From the NCBI RefSeq assembly GCF_036426115.1, contig NC_088601.1:1674001-1738000 (forward strand): a stretch of 64,000 nt of DNA, written 5' to 3'. Shown here one piece after another: positions 23,634 through 35,734 of the stretch. The stretch comes from Kwoniella botswanensis. Its lineage: Eukaryota > Basidiomycota > Tremellomycetes > Tremellales > Cryptococcaceae. Within the stretch, counting starts at the first letter, position 1. Each line of letters begins with the position of its first letter. The notes beneath the pieces were generated by a model. The model had not been told where the DNA came from and made no database searches. It saw nothing but the letters and a program-made list of their open reading frames with translations. The translations under genes and the position numbers were made by a program.

Positions 23634-24747
23634 CCACAAACACCCGCATATAGGTAATGGTTATCGTCACAAGCGAAGATCGAGCATTCACCATGCAGAC
23701 ATGTCACTCCATCCGATCTAGCGCCAGTTAACTGGGTGCAACTGTGTCGAAAGATAGATGGTCAGCACTGGGGCTTCATCCTCTGTTTGGACTTACTCTA
23801 CCCCACTCGGAAAGAGAGATCCGGTATCTTCCTTATGAAATTGACCAAAAAGACAGCCACCACATGACTCTAGCTCTTCGTCTGTGTTGATACACTGCAA
23901 GGACGCAAGTTACATTAATCAAGATGAGATATAAGTGTTGAGGTATATTCACTTCATAGTCAAATGCCGATGAGAAAGCTAAACCAGCTCTACAGGCTGT
24001 GAGACCCTTTGGACATAATCCCTGGTCACCATCCTTGGCGAGCCTCTTCTTCGCCACGAAACCGCTCGGCAGAACTGTCTCGGAATATACGAACCAATCG
24101 CCAAGTCCGCAAACGGTTTGAAGATCATCCGGATTTGGTATCGCGAGTGTGCACGAGCAGAAGATATGGCTTTCCACGTACACAGTAAATGCGATGGGAT
24201 ATCCATTACACAGATTTAGACATTGGACAAGGCTAGTGACTTGTGTGCTGGGTGTACCCGGAAGGTATAGACATCCGGAGAACGACCAATCGCCTGGTGA
24301 CGGAAGATAAAACACCTAAATCGTGAGAGTTACAGCTATCTCCTGTTCACCTCGTGAAATATGACAGAAAGATGGTACTCACTTGAATGTTGGGATAGTC
24401 ACATAAACTAGTAGGAATTAGATACTGACCATCGGGCCGATCGAATCCACATTGACATATTCTGAGCGTGGGAAAGTCACCTTGATCCGCTGGATCAGGG
24501 TAAGAATACGAGTAGTCGGTTCCATTAGGACGACAGATGTCCTACGGGAGTGTTGTCAGCCTCAAGTGGACCTCTCAAGTGGACCAGATTAGAAATATCC
24601 ACTAACCTGACAGCTCTCTAGGTAACTATCATATGATAAGCCTTCTGGAGTCGGCAAAATTCGCGGATCGAAACATCCTACGAAAACGTCCCCCAAAGTG
24701 ATTGGTGCGAACAGCACGAAAAATCCCAGAAAGTGGATAGGGAACAT
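23634..24747 (-). CDS. CPL1-like secreted cysteine-rich protein, copy 5
   Basis: This copy looks whole. The start at 24747 gives MFPIHFLGFFVLFAPITLG (signal peptide), then DVFVGCFDPRILPTPEG. Module A continues DICRPNGTDYSYSYPDPAD and ICQCGFDRPDGQYL. Module B has SFSGCLYLPGTPSTQV, CLNLCNGYPIAFTVYVES and FCSCTLAIPNPDD. The linker is PSGFVAKKRLAKDGDQ with KKR. The CPL1-like part reads CPKGLTACRAGLAFSSAFDY, CINTDEELESCGGC, SCTQLTGARSDGVTCLHGEC and ACDDNHYLYAGVCGPI. The final GY is replaced by NHY, and the usual last spacing is altered. Introns sit at the family positions. Confidence 0.87.
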
Positions 24748-25181
24748 GTTCAGCATAGAAACGTGAAGAATATGTATTAAGAACTTGCAGTAGTGCAGCA
24801 GGAAGTATTTTATCTCCGCCGAAGATTATACTTCTGAGTGGCGACAGGTACACCATATCTAAGCAGTGCCGAAAACAACGCCCCTACCAGTGTTCACTCA
24901 AGGACGTTGGCGATCAATGTGCATATTTTTCGAACCGAATACGGACCGGGTTACAGATAAGCGACGATGTATACAAAGATGCCAAGAAGCTTAGAAGCTA
25001 CACAGATGCACATCAAACGACTGCGGACTGAACGAGACCATGGACTTCGACGATTTGTAAGGGAAAGTTAGTTCTCGATCGGGTTCATCGGGTAGTCTGG
25101 GAGTCTTGCATGTATGAATGCACATAGCATGGTAAAGCTATTACGGGAGGCCAGTGACAGAGCTATCAAGGTTAGTACAAA

Positions 25182-25620
25182 TTACAGATTCCTCGATTGT
25201 CGCCTTGCAGATGCGATGGGTGGCGAATTATGCGAATACCAAAAGGGGTCTTCTTGCCCACAACTGAGGAATGATTGAGCATCGTGTTCCATAGTGGAGC
25301 AGGTGCGTTGAAGAGTCATAAGCTCTCCACCGCGGTGGAACCTCGTCATGGCATAAGGGTACAGAGTGCAGATACCCAAGCATTCCCTTGCACTATACAC
25401 GTATTCCCTCTCGGCATTATAGAACAGTTAATAGCAGCCTTCCCAAGTCCAGTCGTTCGGCGGACCCAGATAAGTGACATGCGTGGTCAGTATTCAGCAT
25501 CCATAAATTACTAACTAGGCCTCATTAGTAAGCTGTGACCTGCCTTGACATTGGGAAAGAGACACTCTGGATCACCAACTAGCTCCTCGAAGACTGGATC
25601 ATCCGGCCAAATCTAGCAGA
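25182..25620 (-). pseudogene. CPL1-like gene copy 6, middle fragment only
   Basis: Only the central part of the family design survives: PECLFPNVKA, then the second cysteine module (YSARECLGICTLYPYAMTRF, then DAQSFLSCGQEDPFWYS) and a basic SARRQSRN that matches the linker. There is no signal peptide, no first module and no CPL1-like domain in the surrounding DNA. It is a broken relic with more than one break. The flanks (24748-25181 and 25621-26336) hold nothing recognisable, so most of an ancient copy has eroded here. Confidence 0.65.
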
Positions 25621-26336
25621 ATGATGAGTATGACGTGGGGTCCCCCTTCCAGGAGAAGGGCCAGCCGAACTGCTGAGGCAACAATAGGTGTTATCGATAT
25701 CATTTTAGCCGCTGTTAGCTGATATTATGGTTTTATGAGGGTAGTATACAGTGCCTAGGGGGTATCTTTCCAACCTCTCATTAAAAGTCAGAACAGAAGT
25801 ATTGTGACCAGTAGGGGAATGTGACGAGAAGCAGCCAAATACGCATCACCTGATGATGTCACTATAGCTGATTAGATACCGATCAGAACGAAAGCTTTTG
25901 GCAGCATGTTTGTTCACTCGAAGCAATCGAGGTGCGGATAAAGGATAGCGACCACCGGGAAAACCATACAGAAGGTTCAAGTCCGAAAAGCTTTCCCGCT
26001 AACGAATTCTTTCTTGGCTGTCGAAACGATAATCTGGTTCGTCCGATAAGATCGGCTTGAGCTACGTCAGAAGATCGCAACTCTAAAATTACTGATGACT
26101 ATAAGCCTGACGGATTGGCTTGGAAATCGTGGTTGAGTCGTAAAATATGTCCGTGTATCTCTTCAATCTCATGAGCGATATATTGTATGTGACGAGAGCC
26201 TGGTGGGCAAAACTCAAGAAAAGCACACATGTTACCAAATAATGCATAATCAACCCAATACACAAGTCTCTGTAGGTATATGGAATCTGCCCGAATTAAT
26301 CAGTGGGCGAAGACAGGCCATGTTGGAAGTCGCGGC
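25621..26336. other. Eroded array interval between copies 6 and 7
   Basis: About 700 bases with no gene and no readable cysteine pattern. From its position it should correspond to the lost 5' half of copy 6 plus a normal spacer. Confidence 0.3.
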
Positions 26337-27515
26337 TCATTTGACCAGGCACTTGTTGTTTTGAAGAGTGTAACCGTCTTCGCATCCTGAGACTACACAT
26401 CGACCCGCCTGACATGTCACGGCGCGAGTTTGGCCCCAGTGATTACCGTGCAGCTGATAATAGACCTCGATCAGGTGAATGACTGAATGGAAAGGCATGA
26501 TCAAACGCTCACTTACTCCTCGGATGGCCCTTCTTCCTTTTCTCCACTCATGAACATCCCATACCTACAACCACCGCACGATTCCAGCTCTTGTGAACTG
26601 TCGAGACACTGTGTAAAATCGCAATCAGCTCTCACAAAAGAAACCATATACTGTACATCCCAATGTGGTCGAACAAATAGTCACTGACCTCAAAGGCGAT
26701 GCCTTGGCTGTGGAGCAGGTTACAAGCCGTGAGACCATGGGGGCAGACTTCTCTCTTCTGATTCCCTTCCTGAAAACCGTTATATCTCCTCCTGACTGCC
26801 CCGGTCGGTTGAGGGAAATGATTGTAGATGAACCAAGCGCCAGGCAAGCAAGCGGTAGCTGGTGTACCATACCAGGGATGATCATCATAGGTGTAGCATC
26901 TGCATGTGATCACATTGGGATCTTGTTGATCGTAGACTACGCCAGCCCAAGAGTATGGACTGCAAGTAGCGAAACAATCTGTGACAGAGTTGACAAGGGT
27001 CCCGGGTGTTGTAGGGGTAAAGGCGTGACAATTATACCAGACAAACTGGTAAGCCAGCTGATAAGGTATTATGACCTAACAGTACATGTGAGCAATTCAA
27101 CCAGTCATAGTTTGATCAAGTTGCCAGATGAACCGGTGCTTACCGTCACATTCGTGGTCTCCGCAGTAGGGTCATGACATCCATCGATCATGTCTTTTGG
27201 ATTGGGTGCATCATCCACACAAAGACACCATAACTTGTAGCTAGGAGTGCCGTAGTGTTCCGTAAACTGATAGGGATACAAGTGGTTCTGTTGACCACAG
27301 GTAGTCTGAAGCATAGATTTGTTCGTATAGTGAATTGCCGTACTGATCATCCTGAAGTTGGCTCAACTTACCTGGCAATCAACCCCAGAAGCAGTGATGT
27401 CAGATGGTGATCGTCCTTCCAAGACGTTGTGGGAGAAACAGCCAACATAGTTTGCAATTACTTTTCCGACCAACAGACAAGAAAGCAATATCAAGTAAGA
27501 AATGTTAGAGGTCAT
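26337..27515 (-). pseudogene. CPL1-like gene copy 7, nearly whole, about one break
   Basis: The copy is full length and well preserved. The signal peptide MTSNISYLILLSCLLVGKVI starts at 27515, then NYVGCFSHNVLEG. Module A has TTCGQQNHLYPYQFTEHY and LWCLCVDDAP. Module B has WYNCHAFTPTTPG, CFATCSPYSWAGVVYDQ and CRCYTYDDHPWYG. The linker is TGAVRRRYNGFQEG with RRR. The CPL1-like part shows CPHGLTACNLLHSQGIAFE and CLDSSQELESCGGC. Compared with its neighbours the last exon appears interrupted once, so this is either a very young fossil or a protein with a shortened end. Transcript data would decide whether it is still expressed. Confidence 0.6.
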
Positions 27516-27927
27516 GCTGCAAAATGGTCGATGGAAGGTTAAGGATGTTCACTTATATTGGCTAACACTGATGCAGCAGGAAAGATAGTAGGAAACAACA
27601 GGAGCATAGTTTCAGTACAAACTTCACAATGCCTTCTCCCTTCGTGAAGGCAGGTTCAGATGATCAGATGTGTGCGATCTTCCACCATCATTTCCCACGA
27701 CCTTTATGGTACAAACGCGCGCCCACAACTGTATCGCCACAAAGGGAGATCTCGTGACTCCTTGCATCAGTTTATCCAACCGGTCATCTCGGTCACGATC
27801 AGATCGGGAAGGAATCAACTGCTTTCTGGCAGGTGATTTGGACATGAGTGCATATCATAGTAGAGCATAGGAAAGAGAGATAATCATCGATTAATGTCTT
27901 CTCTCCATCATTCCGGTGTGGCGGAGT

Positions 27928-29106
27928 TTAAGACAGTCCTTCCTTGATGACACATTTGTCTTTCACAAGTGCATAACCTTCCTCGCAGGCGAAAGCTAGG
28001 CATTGACCGCTATGACAGGTGACGCCGCTCCTCGAAACACCTAGGAGAGAGGTACAGCTATAAAGTTCGACTCAGCTTTGCACTCGCATAAGAAGGGATA
28101 TTTCTCACTCGATACCAGGTGAAGGCTTGGCACCCTCAGAGGTAAACTCGCCATAAGCGCAGCCACCACATGATTCCAGCTCGCTGAAGGTATCGATGCA
28201 CTAATGAATATAATGAGTGTCAGCCCCCTGGTGAGTACAGATAAATCCACTCACCTCATACGAAAGAATGTTATCTTCGCCTAGTAAAAATGCAGTTCTA
28301 CCCATTGGACAAGGGGTTCCTTGCAGAACCATTTGATTTCTCGCATTTTGACGCTTGACAAATGCGCTCGGTGGCTGAGAGATATATGAATATGTTCTCC
28401 AATTTTCCCATGCACATGGTGCTACCTCTGCAAGCATCCATGTGTCGGTATCTTCCTGGCACACATTACGCATGTAGAAGTAGATGAGTTTTTATGTGGT
28501 ACAAGGACAATCCATGGTCGACGATCAGCTTGACATCGAGTAAGGCATTGGTATAGACTAGTGACGTTGAACCCTGAAACCGGTTCGTCCGAGCGGTAGC
28601 AGTCGAGGGATCCCCATTCTCTGATTCTGTATGAGTCTGCAATAACCTATGAGGAGAGAGATATATCTTGAGCCATAGTCCCCATCAATGGGGGTTAAGG
28701 TATGTGACTCACCGACACATCCGACTCTTCCGATTCCCCTGGGTTGCATTGACCATCTCCGATCAGGATATACTTGTAAGCGGCATTGTCATTAGTGCAA
28801 AAGCATGATTCATATAGACCTGAGCTGTTACGAAGACTATACTCCCATCGATAGTCGTATCCTTGTGGTTTGCACTGTGAAAGAACAGCGACTGTGTCAA
28901 CATACAACGTAGCTCCGGCATGAGGGATGCCTACTCGCGTCACAAGATATATGAGAGTTCGAATCTTGGTAAAGATATCTCCCTGTTGTGCCGTTAAGAA
29001 TGGCTTCTCGATCGAAGCACCCCACATATGAGCCGCCAACGGGCTGTGACTGAGCGAAGATAGTAGGAACATGGATCAATGATGCAAGCATCAGAATGAA
29101 AAGCAT
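27928..29106 (-). pseudogene. CPL1-like gene copy 8, probably broken (one or two breaks)
   Basis: Start at 29106: MLFILMLASLIHVPTIFAQS (signal peptide), then SYVGCFDREAILNGTTG, closely similar to copies 9 and 10. Module A continues CKPQGYDYRWEYSLRN and SCFCTNDNAAYKY. Module B has YQCLTRCQADRRPWIVLV and CAWENWRTYSYISQ. The linker is PPSAFVKRQNARNQM. The CPL1-like part shows CPMGRTAFLLGEDNILSYE (the second Cys of this segment is replaced by Phe), CIDTFSELESCGGC, DCTSLLGVSRSGVTCHSGQC and ACEEGYALVKDKCVIKEGLS. The end is intact, but the middle appears interrupted and the exon 1 junction is unclear. Confidence 0.6.
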
Positions 29107-29523
29107 CGTGGAGAGGGATGTTGTTTAGAAGGTTCAACACCCGAATCAGAGTGAAACAAGAATGATTTTGAGGTAGGATGGTCTAGGCGGGAAGCGAACA
29201 GTGGCAATGATATGTCGCAGACTTCCATCAATAGCTTGATTGATCAATCTATTTCGATGACGATCAGGTTTGAGTAACATCTACCGATCTCCCCCATCGA
29301 GAATCCCTTTTAATCTATCAAAGCGACATCCAACCTCATTTGCAAATATGATTGTTGTCTGTCGCCATGATGGGTAATACTTTGCATACGACGCTCGCGC
29401 CGTCAGATATATATCTTAATTTGATTGCACAATATCTCAAGGACATGTCGGATAGATAGTAATAGATAGTTCGTTTAGTACATACAGAGAGGCCGTGTAG
29501 TAAATCATCATCATTCGGGTGGC

Positions 29524-30708
29524 TCACAGCTCCCAACTCACACATTCTCCTTCTTTGAGCTCATACCCATGATCGCAGTCATACACAATGCAGCGACCTT
29601 CGAGACAAGTAACACCATTTGGTGCTGTACCGGGCACAGATGTACAGCTATGCAAAATGCGTCAATTCATATCTGTAATGCGAGATAGACTCACTCTACT
29701 CCTCCGCCGGGCGAGTCTACCAATGGGGTGATGGAGCTGTGAATGCAACCACCGCATGATTCAAGCTCGCTGGTTGTATCAATGCACTGCCAGAGTAGTC
29801 AGCTTGATACTTTCATAAGAGAATTGTGTAGAAGATCCTCACTTCGTACGAGGGCTCGCTATCATCCAGCAGACATGCAGTAGAGCCCATGGGACACAGC
29901 TCATCCCGGTTTGACAGTCGAAGTTTCGCTTGTTGACGTTTGACAAAGGCACTTGGTTGGGAGATATAGCTGAAAGTATTCCAGTTTTCCCAGCCACAAC
30001 CTGTCCTAGGCTCACCTAGCCAGACATTGCTGTTTTCAAAACAGGCACAGGTGGCAGTGACCGATCGTCGGTGAGGGATGAGGACGCCGTAGGGACGGCC
30101 TTGTATTTGACATTGAGAGACACATTGGAATATGTCGGTCACTTCAAAGGGATTGAAGGCCGAAATCGGACTGTCGGGATGAACGCATGGCCCGCTGGAC
30201 CATCCATTGATTCTGGTTGCCACAGCCACTACCTGATCGACCGGTACCGCTGTTGAGTCAGCTCATATCCGGGGGAGGTTAAGGTGGGGACGATACTGAC
30301 ACTTGCGTCCGATTCGTCATTCAAGCCCGGAGAGCAGTAATCATACGAATTGAGCAAGTACCTAAAGCTAGGTCGGGTGTTGGTACAGTAACACGATTCA
30401 TAGATTCCCACACCACCATATTGACCTCATGTCCAACTGTAATCATACCCAATCTCCTGACACTGTCACGGCCAAGCCCGACCCAAGTAAGGAAGTTGAT
30501 AGGGTCAACAACTGTTTCAAACATCGTGTCAGCATCAAATGAGGGCTGGGCTCACATTACATGGGACCTCGGGGGGGTTGGCTCCGCTATACAGGTATAT
30601 TCCTGTTGCTCCTTCCAGAATTGCTTCCCGATCGAAACACCCGACTCCGATTTCCCCAATGATAGTTGGAAGGAGGAAAATGGCAGTTACAGATAATTTG
30701 CTCAGCAT
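29524..30708 (-). pseudogene. CPL1-like gene copy 9, one apparent break
   Basis: Start at 30708: MLSKLSVTAIFLLPTIIG, then GVGCFDREAILEGATG. Module A has YESCYCTNTRPSFRYLLN. Module B has IFQCVSQCQIQGRPYGVL and TCACFENSNVWLG. The linker is QPSAFVKRQQAKLRLSN. The CPL1-like part shows CPMGSTACLLDDSEPSYE, CIDTTSELESCGGC, DCTSVPGTAPNGVTCLEGRC and DCDHGYELKEGECVSWEL. Everything aligns with copies 8 and 10 over the whole length. One interruption in the module A exon marks it as a recent fossil. The conserved CPL1-like domain suggests that it stopped being functional only recently. Confidence 0.65.
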
Positions 30709-31721
30709 TATAAATGATGAGTCAGGAATCGATGCTGTATTGGAGCGACAGAGATGTACTTTACGATATGATGAGGTGCAAATCGAGAGAACCTTATGCC
30801 TTACAACGAGGAGGAGCTATGAGCCCAATCACATCATGGGTCATGTGGGCGTGGGCTGAGCGGCTGACGAATGAACCGAACAATCACTGTCAGGGAGCCC
30901 TGTATTGCCAAGTCAGATCATCAATCTTAAGCTCTAACTCCTTTGGGCAATCCATGCGTGTGTAAATATCGATTTGACACCCATTACCATGATCTGCGGT
31001 CATCTGACTATCGTCTCCCCAACCCCAACAGCCTGTGTGTCGACTGTTTTCAGGAGACTGGCATCATAAGAGTCAATTTGCGAGGAGTTGTTCATAGTCG
31101 GTGTAAGGCTTAGAGGATGATGCGTGGAGAATTCTTTGACGTCTCACTCAGGTCTAACCTATACTGTAAGATGGGGTCTACTCTGCTCAGAACACAACAG
31201 TGCAGTATGGATCAACTTGACGATTCACGCCGGGTAATTTGGGGCCTAGAGTCAGTCCAGGGATTTATGCCAACTGGCAGCTATCCAGGGAGTTGCACCC
31301 AGAGCTTGTCTCACCAGTAGGTCAATAAGTATATACTTGCCATAGGGAAGCCATATCAGCTTTTGCGGAAACATTCTGAACGAAACCGAAAGAATTGGTC
31401 ATGTGAGGACATCAGCTGGTCTAAATGACCGAATAGCCATGTAGGCCTGGCTGTGATCAGTCTCTCCACCGACTCTCTGTTTGGATCTTATAACAGTGAT
31501 CATGAAGCATAAGCGGCGATGATATAATCCTATCGGCCAGCCAAAATTTGGTCTCCGTTGCTATACATCAAAAATGCATGAAAGTTATAAGATTGGTCAT
31601 ATGATCTGTCTCGTCCATCTCGTCCCACCACATAATTCGATTGTTCACGGACTGAAAGCACGTTGATGGCTTTCCAGCCCATATTCTCCCCAACATTGAA
31701 CTATCCGGTCGTGGTCCGAAG
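30709..31721. other. One-kilobase gap where copy 10 should continue
   Basis: The truncated copy 10 ends at 31722, and this interval should hold its CPL1-like exons plus a spacer. I find neither the SCGGC core nor a transposon with recognisable ends. It reads as unique, frameless DNA. The right part near 30700-30730 includes the promoter of copy 9. Confidence 0.35.
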
Positions 31722-32459
31722 CTAGGTTCGCTTACTGAAGACCTGCCAGCGTTCCCACCCACATCCGTCCGACCCTTGGTTACCGGGTACATTCATATTC
31801 TCGAGGCATATGCAAGTGGCGGCTGCTGACCTTCGGTGAGTGATCAATGCCGCGTACGGATGTTTTGAAGATTCGCATGTATTCAAGCACTGGTAGATAT
31901 CGGTAACATCAAACCCGGCAGCAGGAGTCTTAGCGATCACACAATCCTTCAGCGACCACCTATCAATCGCAGGAGTAACAGCATAAACCTGCACCAACCC
32001 AGGGATCGTCAGCAAACGGGATCATTGGCAAGGCATGGAGCACTGATTGCGCTATCTGACGGGTAGAGTATCCCAGCGTATGTGCAATAATCTTCCTTGT
32101 TTACGGAATATCGAAAGCTTGGAGTTGTATTAGTGCAAAAGCAGGTATCTCTCGTCCCAACGCCACCGTATTGACTCCACTGCCATTGATACCTGTAGCC
32201 GATCGCGCCGCACTGTGCATGACAGCATGCGAACATCAGTCTCAATGTGACGAAGCTGGTAACATTCTAGGAATAGTAGACTTACATTGCAAGGAACTTC
32301 CGGTACTATGGGTCGATCATACAAGTATATACCCACTGCCCCTTTCAGGATTGCCTCTCTATCGAAGCAACCAGCGTAGATTGCACGTTCCTCATCTTGA
32401 GCTAGGACGAGAGCGAGTGGAATGCAGATAAGAATGGCCAGAATTGTCTTGAGAAACAT
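31722..32459 (-). pseudogene. CPL1-like gene copy 10, truncated, CPL1-like domain missing
   Basis: Start at 32459: MFLKTILAILICIPLALVLA (signal peptide), then IYAGCFDREAILKGAVG. Module A is complete: CGAIGYRYQWQWSQYGG, TCFCTNTTPSFRYSVN. Module B is nearly complete: DCVIAKTPAAGFDV, YQCLNTCESSKHPYAALI, TCICLENMNVPGNQ and CGWERWQVF. Similarity to copies 8 and 9 then stops, with no dibasic linker and no CPL1-like domain downstream. It could still make a secreted two-module protein, but loss of the domain shared by all whole copies makes a truncated relic more likely. Confidence 0.65.
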
Positions 32460-32942
32460 GACAGTCGAATGTATGCTTGTATATCTGTGCGGAGTATATA
32501 GAAACGTGTGAGAATAAGACGTCAAAGATCCACGGTAAGATCCGGGGCGCTCAGGTTTGAATTTGTAGGTGTAGCCCTTTTATCCAGATTTTCTGGCTTG
32601 ATCAAGTGCCAGCTGCGCTTGGAGTGTAGTCCAGCCGATTGTTTCCCCCTGCTTTGAACCGAATAGAAGATAGACGAGGAAAGATTACACACTTTCGGAT
32701 AGATTTGCTCCGAAGTGCGGATGATCATCAGAGCACAAAAATGCTGTACACTAAGGGCTGATCATTTCTCCAACAGCTATTTGAAAGCCTTCTGTCGTGA
32801 ATGTCGCAAGGTAATTCTTCTTTGAGATATCTCAATTTGATCGGCATGCAATTAGAGGCATGATGTGCATAAATGATCAAACGATTACAGAATGTACTGC
32901 TCTCATGGATAGTCCTTCAGGTGACCTTATCAGCTTTGTAGA

Positions 32943-34143
32943 TCATAATCCTTTTCGCACACATGTCTGATCAACAAGAAGGAATCCCTCTTCACAATCG
33001 AACGCAAAACATCGGTTCTCGAAGCATGCCACGCCGTTAGGAGTAATTCCGGGAAGTAAGGTGCAGCTGAAGATGTGGATTAGCAGTGTACCACAACAAT
33101 CATCATCTTACAATGGCTTCACTCACTCCACACCAATCGGGTGCCTTGGAGAGCCGAAGTCATGACCGATTCCCATTTCACCGTGAATGCATCCACCGCA
33201 AGATTCCAATTCATGACTCGTATCAATACACTAAATCTGTTTCAGCTTCATTGATACTTTGACATACTTTGACAGGCAAATCAAGACCACAAACCTCGTA
33301 AGCTTCGTCGTTCCCCTCATGCAGGCGACATGCCCTTTGACCATGAGGGCACCTTTGAGAGAGACCCTCTAGCTTCAACTTATGTTGATCATCCTTTCGC
33401 TTCCTAATAACTGCAGCGCTACTAGTAGGTGATTCAATCTGTCTGTACGGGACCCAAGCTCCTGGGCTATCACAGCCAGTCACAGGTTGATTGACCCATG
33501 TCTGATCGTTGTCGGCGCACCGACAGTGGGCAGGACTTTGGTTCTGGGCGAAAGTTATAACGGCATACTTCCAGGTTGAACACAGCTCAAAGCATTGGTA
33601 GATATCGGTCACCTGGGTTCCAAGATTTGGAAACGGAGCGGTGTGGCAGCTGTCATCGTAGTGTGATTGGAATCCAGTCTGTTCAGTCATGGCCGTGACC
33701 TGATGATGCTGTCAGCTTCCTGTACAATGAAAACCATGATCTGGCTCACGTAAATTCCCGATTCCCCCGAGGCACAAACACCATGCCGATATCGAAAATC
33801 TGGCTCCAGGTCGCTACAGATGCAAGGTCCAGAGCTGTAAGTGGTAGTGGTTGTGGAATAGGCATAGAGGCTTCCATGACCTTAGCAATAGACCTTGAAA
33901 AGCTTCAGCAACAACGAGCCGATGATACCCGTGAATCATGCTTACTTCACACTAGCCATCGTCATAGTCCAGGTGTCTCCATTTCTGTCCTTGAAGTATA
34001 TCTTCTGTAAAGCAGCCAACAAGGGGATACGACCAATCGGGGGACACTTGAGCGATGACAGGGGATAGGGTGATGAAGAGTGAGAATAAAATGGCGAGCA
34101 TGCTGAACGATAGAACTGCTTTGATTGAGTATGTATGGGGCAA
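32943..34143 (-). pseudogene. CPL1-like gene copy 11, about one break
   Basis: Full-length copy. The likely start at 34101 gives MLAILFSLFITLSPVIAQ, with another Met at 34143. YPLVGCFTEDILQGQ follows. Module A has LYAYSTTTTYSSG and CICSDLEPDFRYRHG. Module B has DSCHTAPFPNLGTQV, YQCFELCSTWKYAVITFA and CRCADNDQTWVN. The linker is SSAAVIRKRKDDQHKLK. The CPL1-like part shows CPHGQRACRLHEGNDEAYE, CIDTSHELESCGGC, DCTLLPGITPNGVACFENRC and DCEEGFLLVDQTCVRKGL. One interruption near the first intron makes it a young fossil, although the splice junction there is ambiguous, so it may yet be active. Confidence 0.6.
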
Positions 34144-34593
34144 AGTGATATGATCTTTGAGGAATTTTTACGTTGATAAATCGAAGCAAATATCGCCCTC
34201 TGTTGTTTTTCTGTTCGTCTTTGTGTCTTTCTTACTACTGTGACTTTCTTGCACCGCTTGTGCTTGGTGATCAGAAGAACCGTTAGGCAGCTGTAAGCTT
34301 ATGCGGATGCCAAATGATCTCAGGCGTTCACGATGGTGAGGCATACGAGAGATGAAAGATCACCTTCAGTGCAGATCGAGATCAGCAGTAAGCAAGATCT
34401 ACACCATCAACATGCGTAATCGCATGACCTATACCAGTTGTATCAGCAGACATAGCTCGGTGGTATGAATGATGTTCCGACTGTCCACTTCAAGCAATGA
34501 ATCAAATGATGGAATCGTATAGCGCGGACGAACCCATGAATTGGTTCTGACATGATGCATAAAGTGTCTTATTCAGGCGAGCCAAGCGAAAAA

Positions 34594-35734
34594 TCATACT
34601 ACGTCACAAATTCCTTCGTGTAGTTCAAATCCATCCTCGCACGAGCCAATCATGCATTGGCCTCGTACACATGAGATGGTATTGATGATGGCATTCTGGA
34701 GGTTGGTGCAGCTACTTACATATCAGCTGGATTGTCTCAACCGGATGACGGGATATGTCTCACTCTAGGCCTAATGTCGGTCGGCTCTGACCCCCAACAA
34801 GATCCGTTTCATATCGGCCGTACTGACAGCCCCCACACGACTCGGGATCAATATCGATATCGATGCACTGCGTGGTAAAGTAGGTTCAGAGTCCTCTTCA
34901 TAAGATGAGTTCATTCAGTGACAGGAAACGCACCTCATACCCTTCAGTTGAGACCAAAGGGAGATTACAAGCAGTCAGGCCATCCGGGCAGAGTTGTTCG
35001 CTCTTGCTGATACCCAATCCAGCCCGACCTCTTTTAGCGAAAGAACTGGGCTGGATGGTCTGCTGATATATATACCAAGCACCACGGTTGCATGGTACGT
35101 AGTGTTCTCCAGACCACAGCTCGTCGTTTAAATAGCAATGACAATAGCCACCTTCACCATCTGCATGAAATGCCAATCTCGCGTATCGGTAGGAGGCACA
35201 GGAAGAGAGGCATTGGAAGATATTATTGATTTGGTAATCGAGGTCCGGGTTTCCAATTCCGGGGTAGCACGCATCGAAAGTGAAGGGTGCCAGAGGTACT
35301 GATACCTTATCGCAAGGTAGTTTCATCAATAACGATAGGTGAAAACAGAGGTGGATACATACTGTTACATCTCCAGGTGTAAAAAATCCAGGATCGCAGG
35401 TGTCAGGTCCAGAGCTGAGATATCGGTAGTCGGGCGCATCATCCGAGCAGAGGCACCATTGATCGTAACCGAGACCGTTGCGATATTGAGCATATTCGTA
35501 TGTAAAGGTCTTGCCATCGCGAACGCAATTGGCCTAGAGTATGTAGCCTAGTTAGAAGAAAGGACAAGGTATACGAGCTTGGAAATATGGACTTGCGAGA
35601 CAGTCCACCGGGATTACACCTGGTTGCAGTCCTCCAATTTGACCTTTGAGTACCTCAGGATATGAAAAACACCCCACTAAGTCGGAGGCAGAGGTCAACC
35701 CAAGGAGGGATATGAGGTAGAGTACCGGTGACAT
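34594..35734 (-). CDS. CPL1-like secreted cysteine-rich protein, copy 12
   Basis: This copy looks whole. Start at 35734: MSPVLYLISLLGLTSAS (signal peptide), then DLVGCFSYPEVLKG. The first intron appears to use a GC donor (GCAAGT) with a good CTAAC branch site. Module A continues ANCVRDGKTFTYEYAQY and WCLCSDDAPDYRYL. Module B has DACYPGIGNPDLDY, FQCLSSCASYRYARLAFH and CHCYLNDELWSG. The linker is PSSFAKRGRAGLGISK. The CPL1-like part reads CPDGLTACNLPLVSTEGYE, CIDIDIDPESCGGC, DCTNLQNAIINTISCVRGQC and SCEDGFELHEGICDVV. The DPESCGGC variant is shared with copy 13, so the two are sister copies. Confidence 0.86.

Noticed and set aside
26665-27177. Plus-strand open frame of 170 codons inside copy 7
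   Set aside because: It mirrors the opposite-strand exons of the CPL1-like gene, whose frame carries the conserved cysteine pattern.
28921-28985. Sequence resembling a tRNA T-arm (GTTCGAATC)
   Set aside because: No matching acceptor stem or D-arm could be paired around it, and it lies within a CPL1-like exon.
31443-31475. Possible remnant of the SCGGC core for copy 10
   Set aside because: Only a few codons could be matched, in a context without the other family residues. Too weak to claim.
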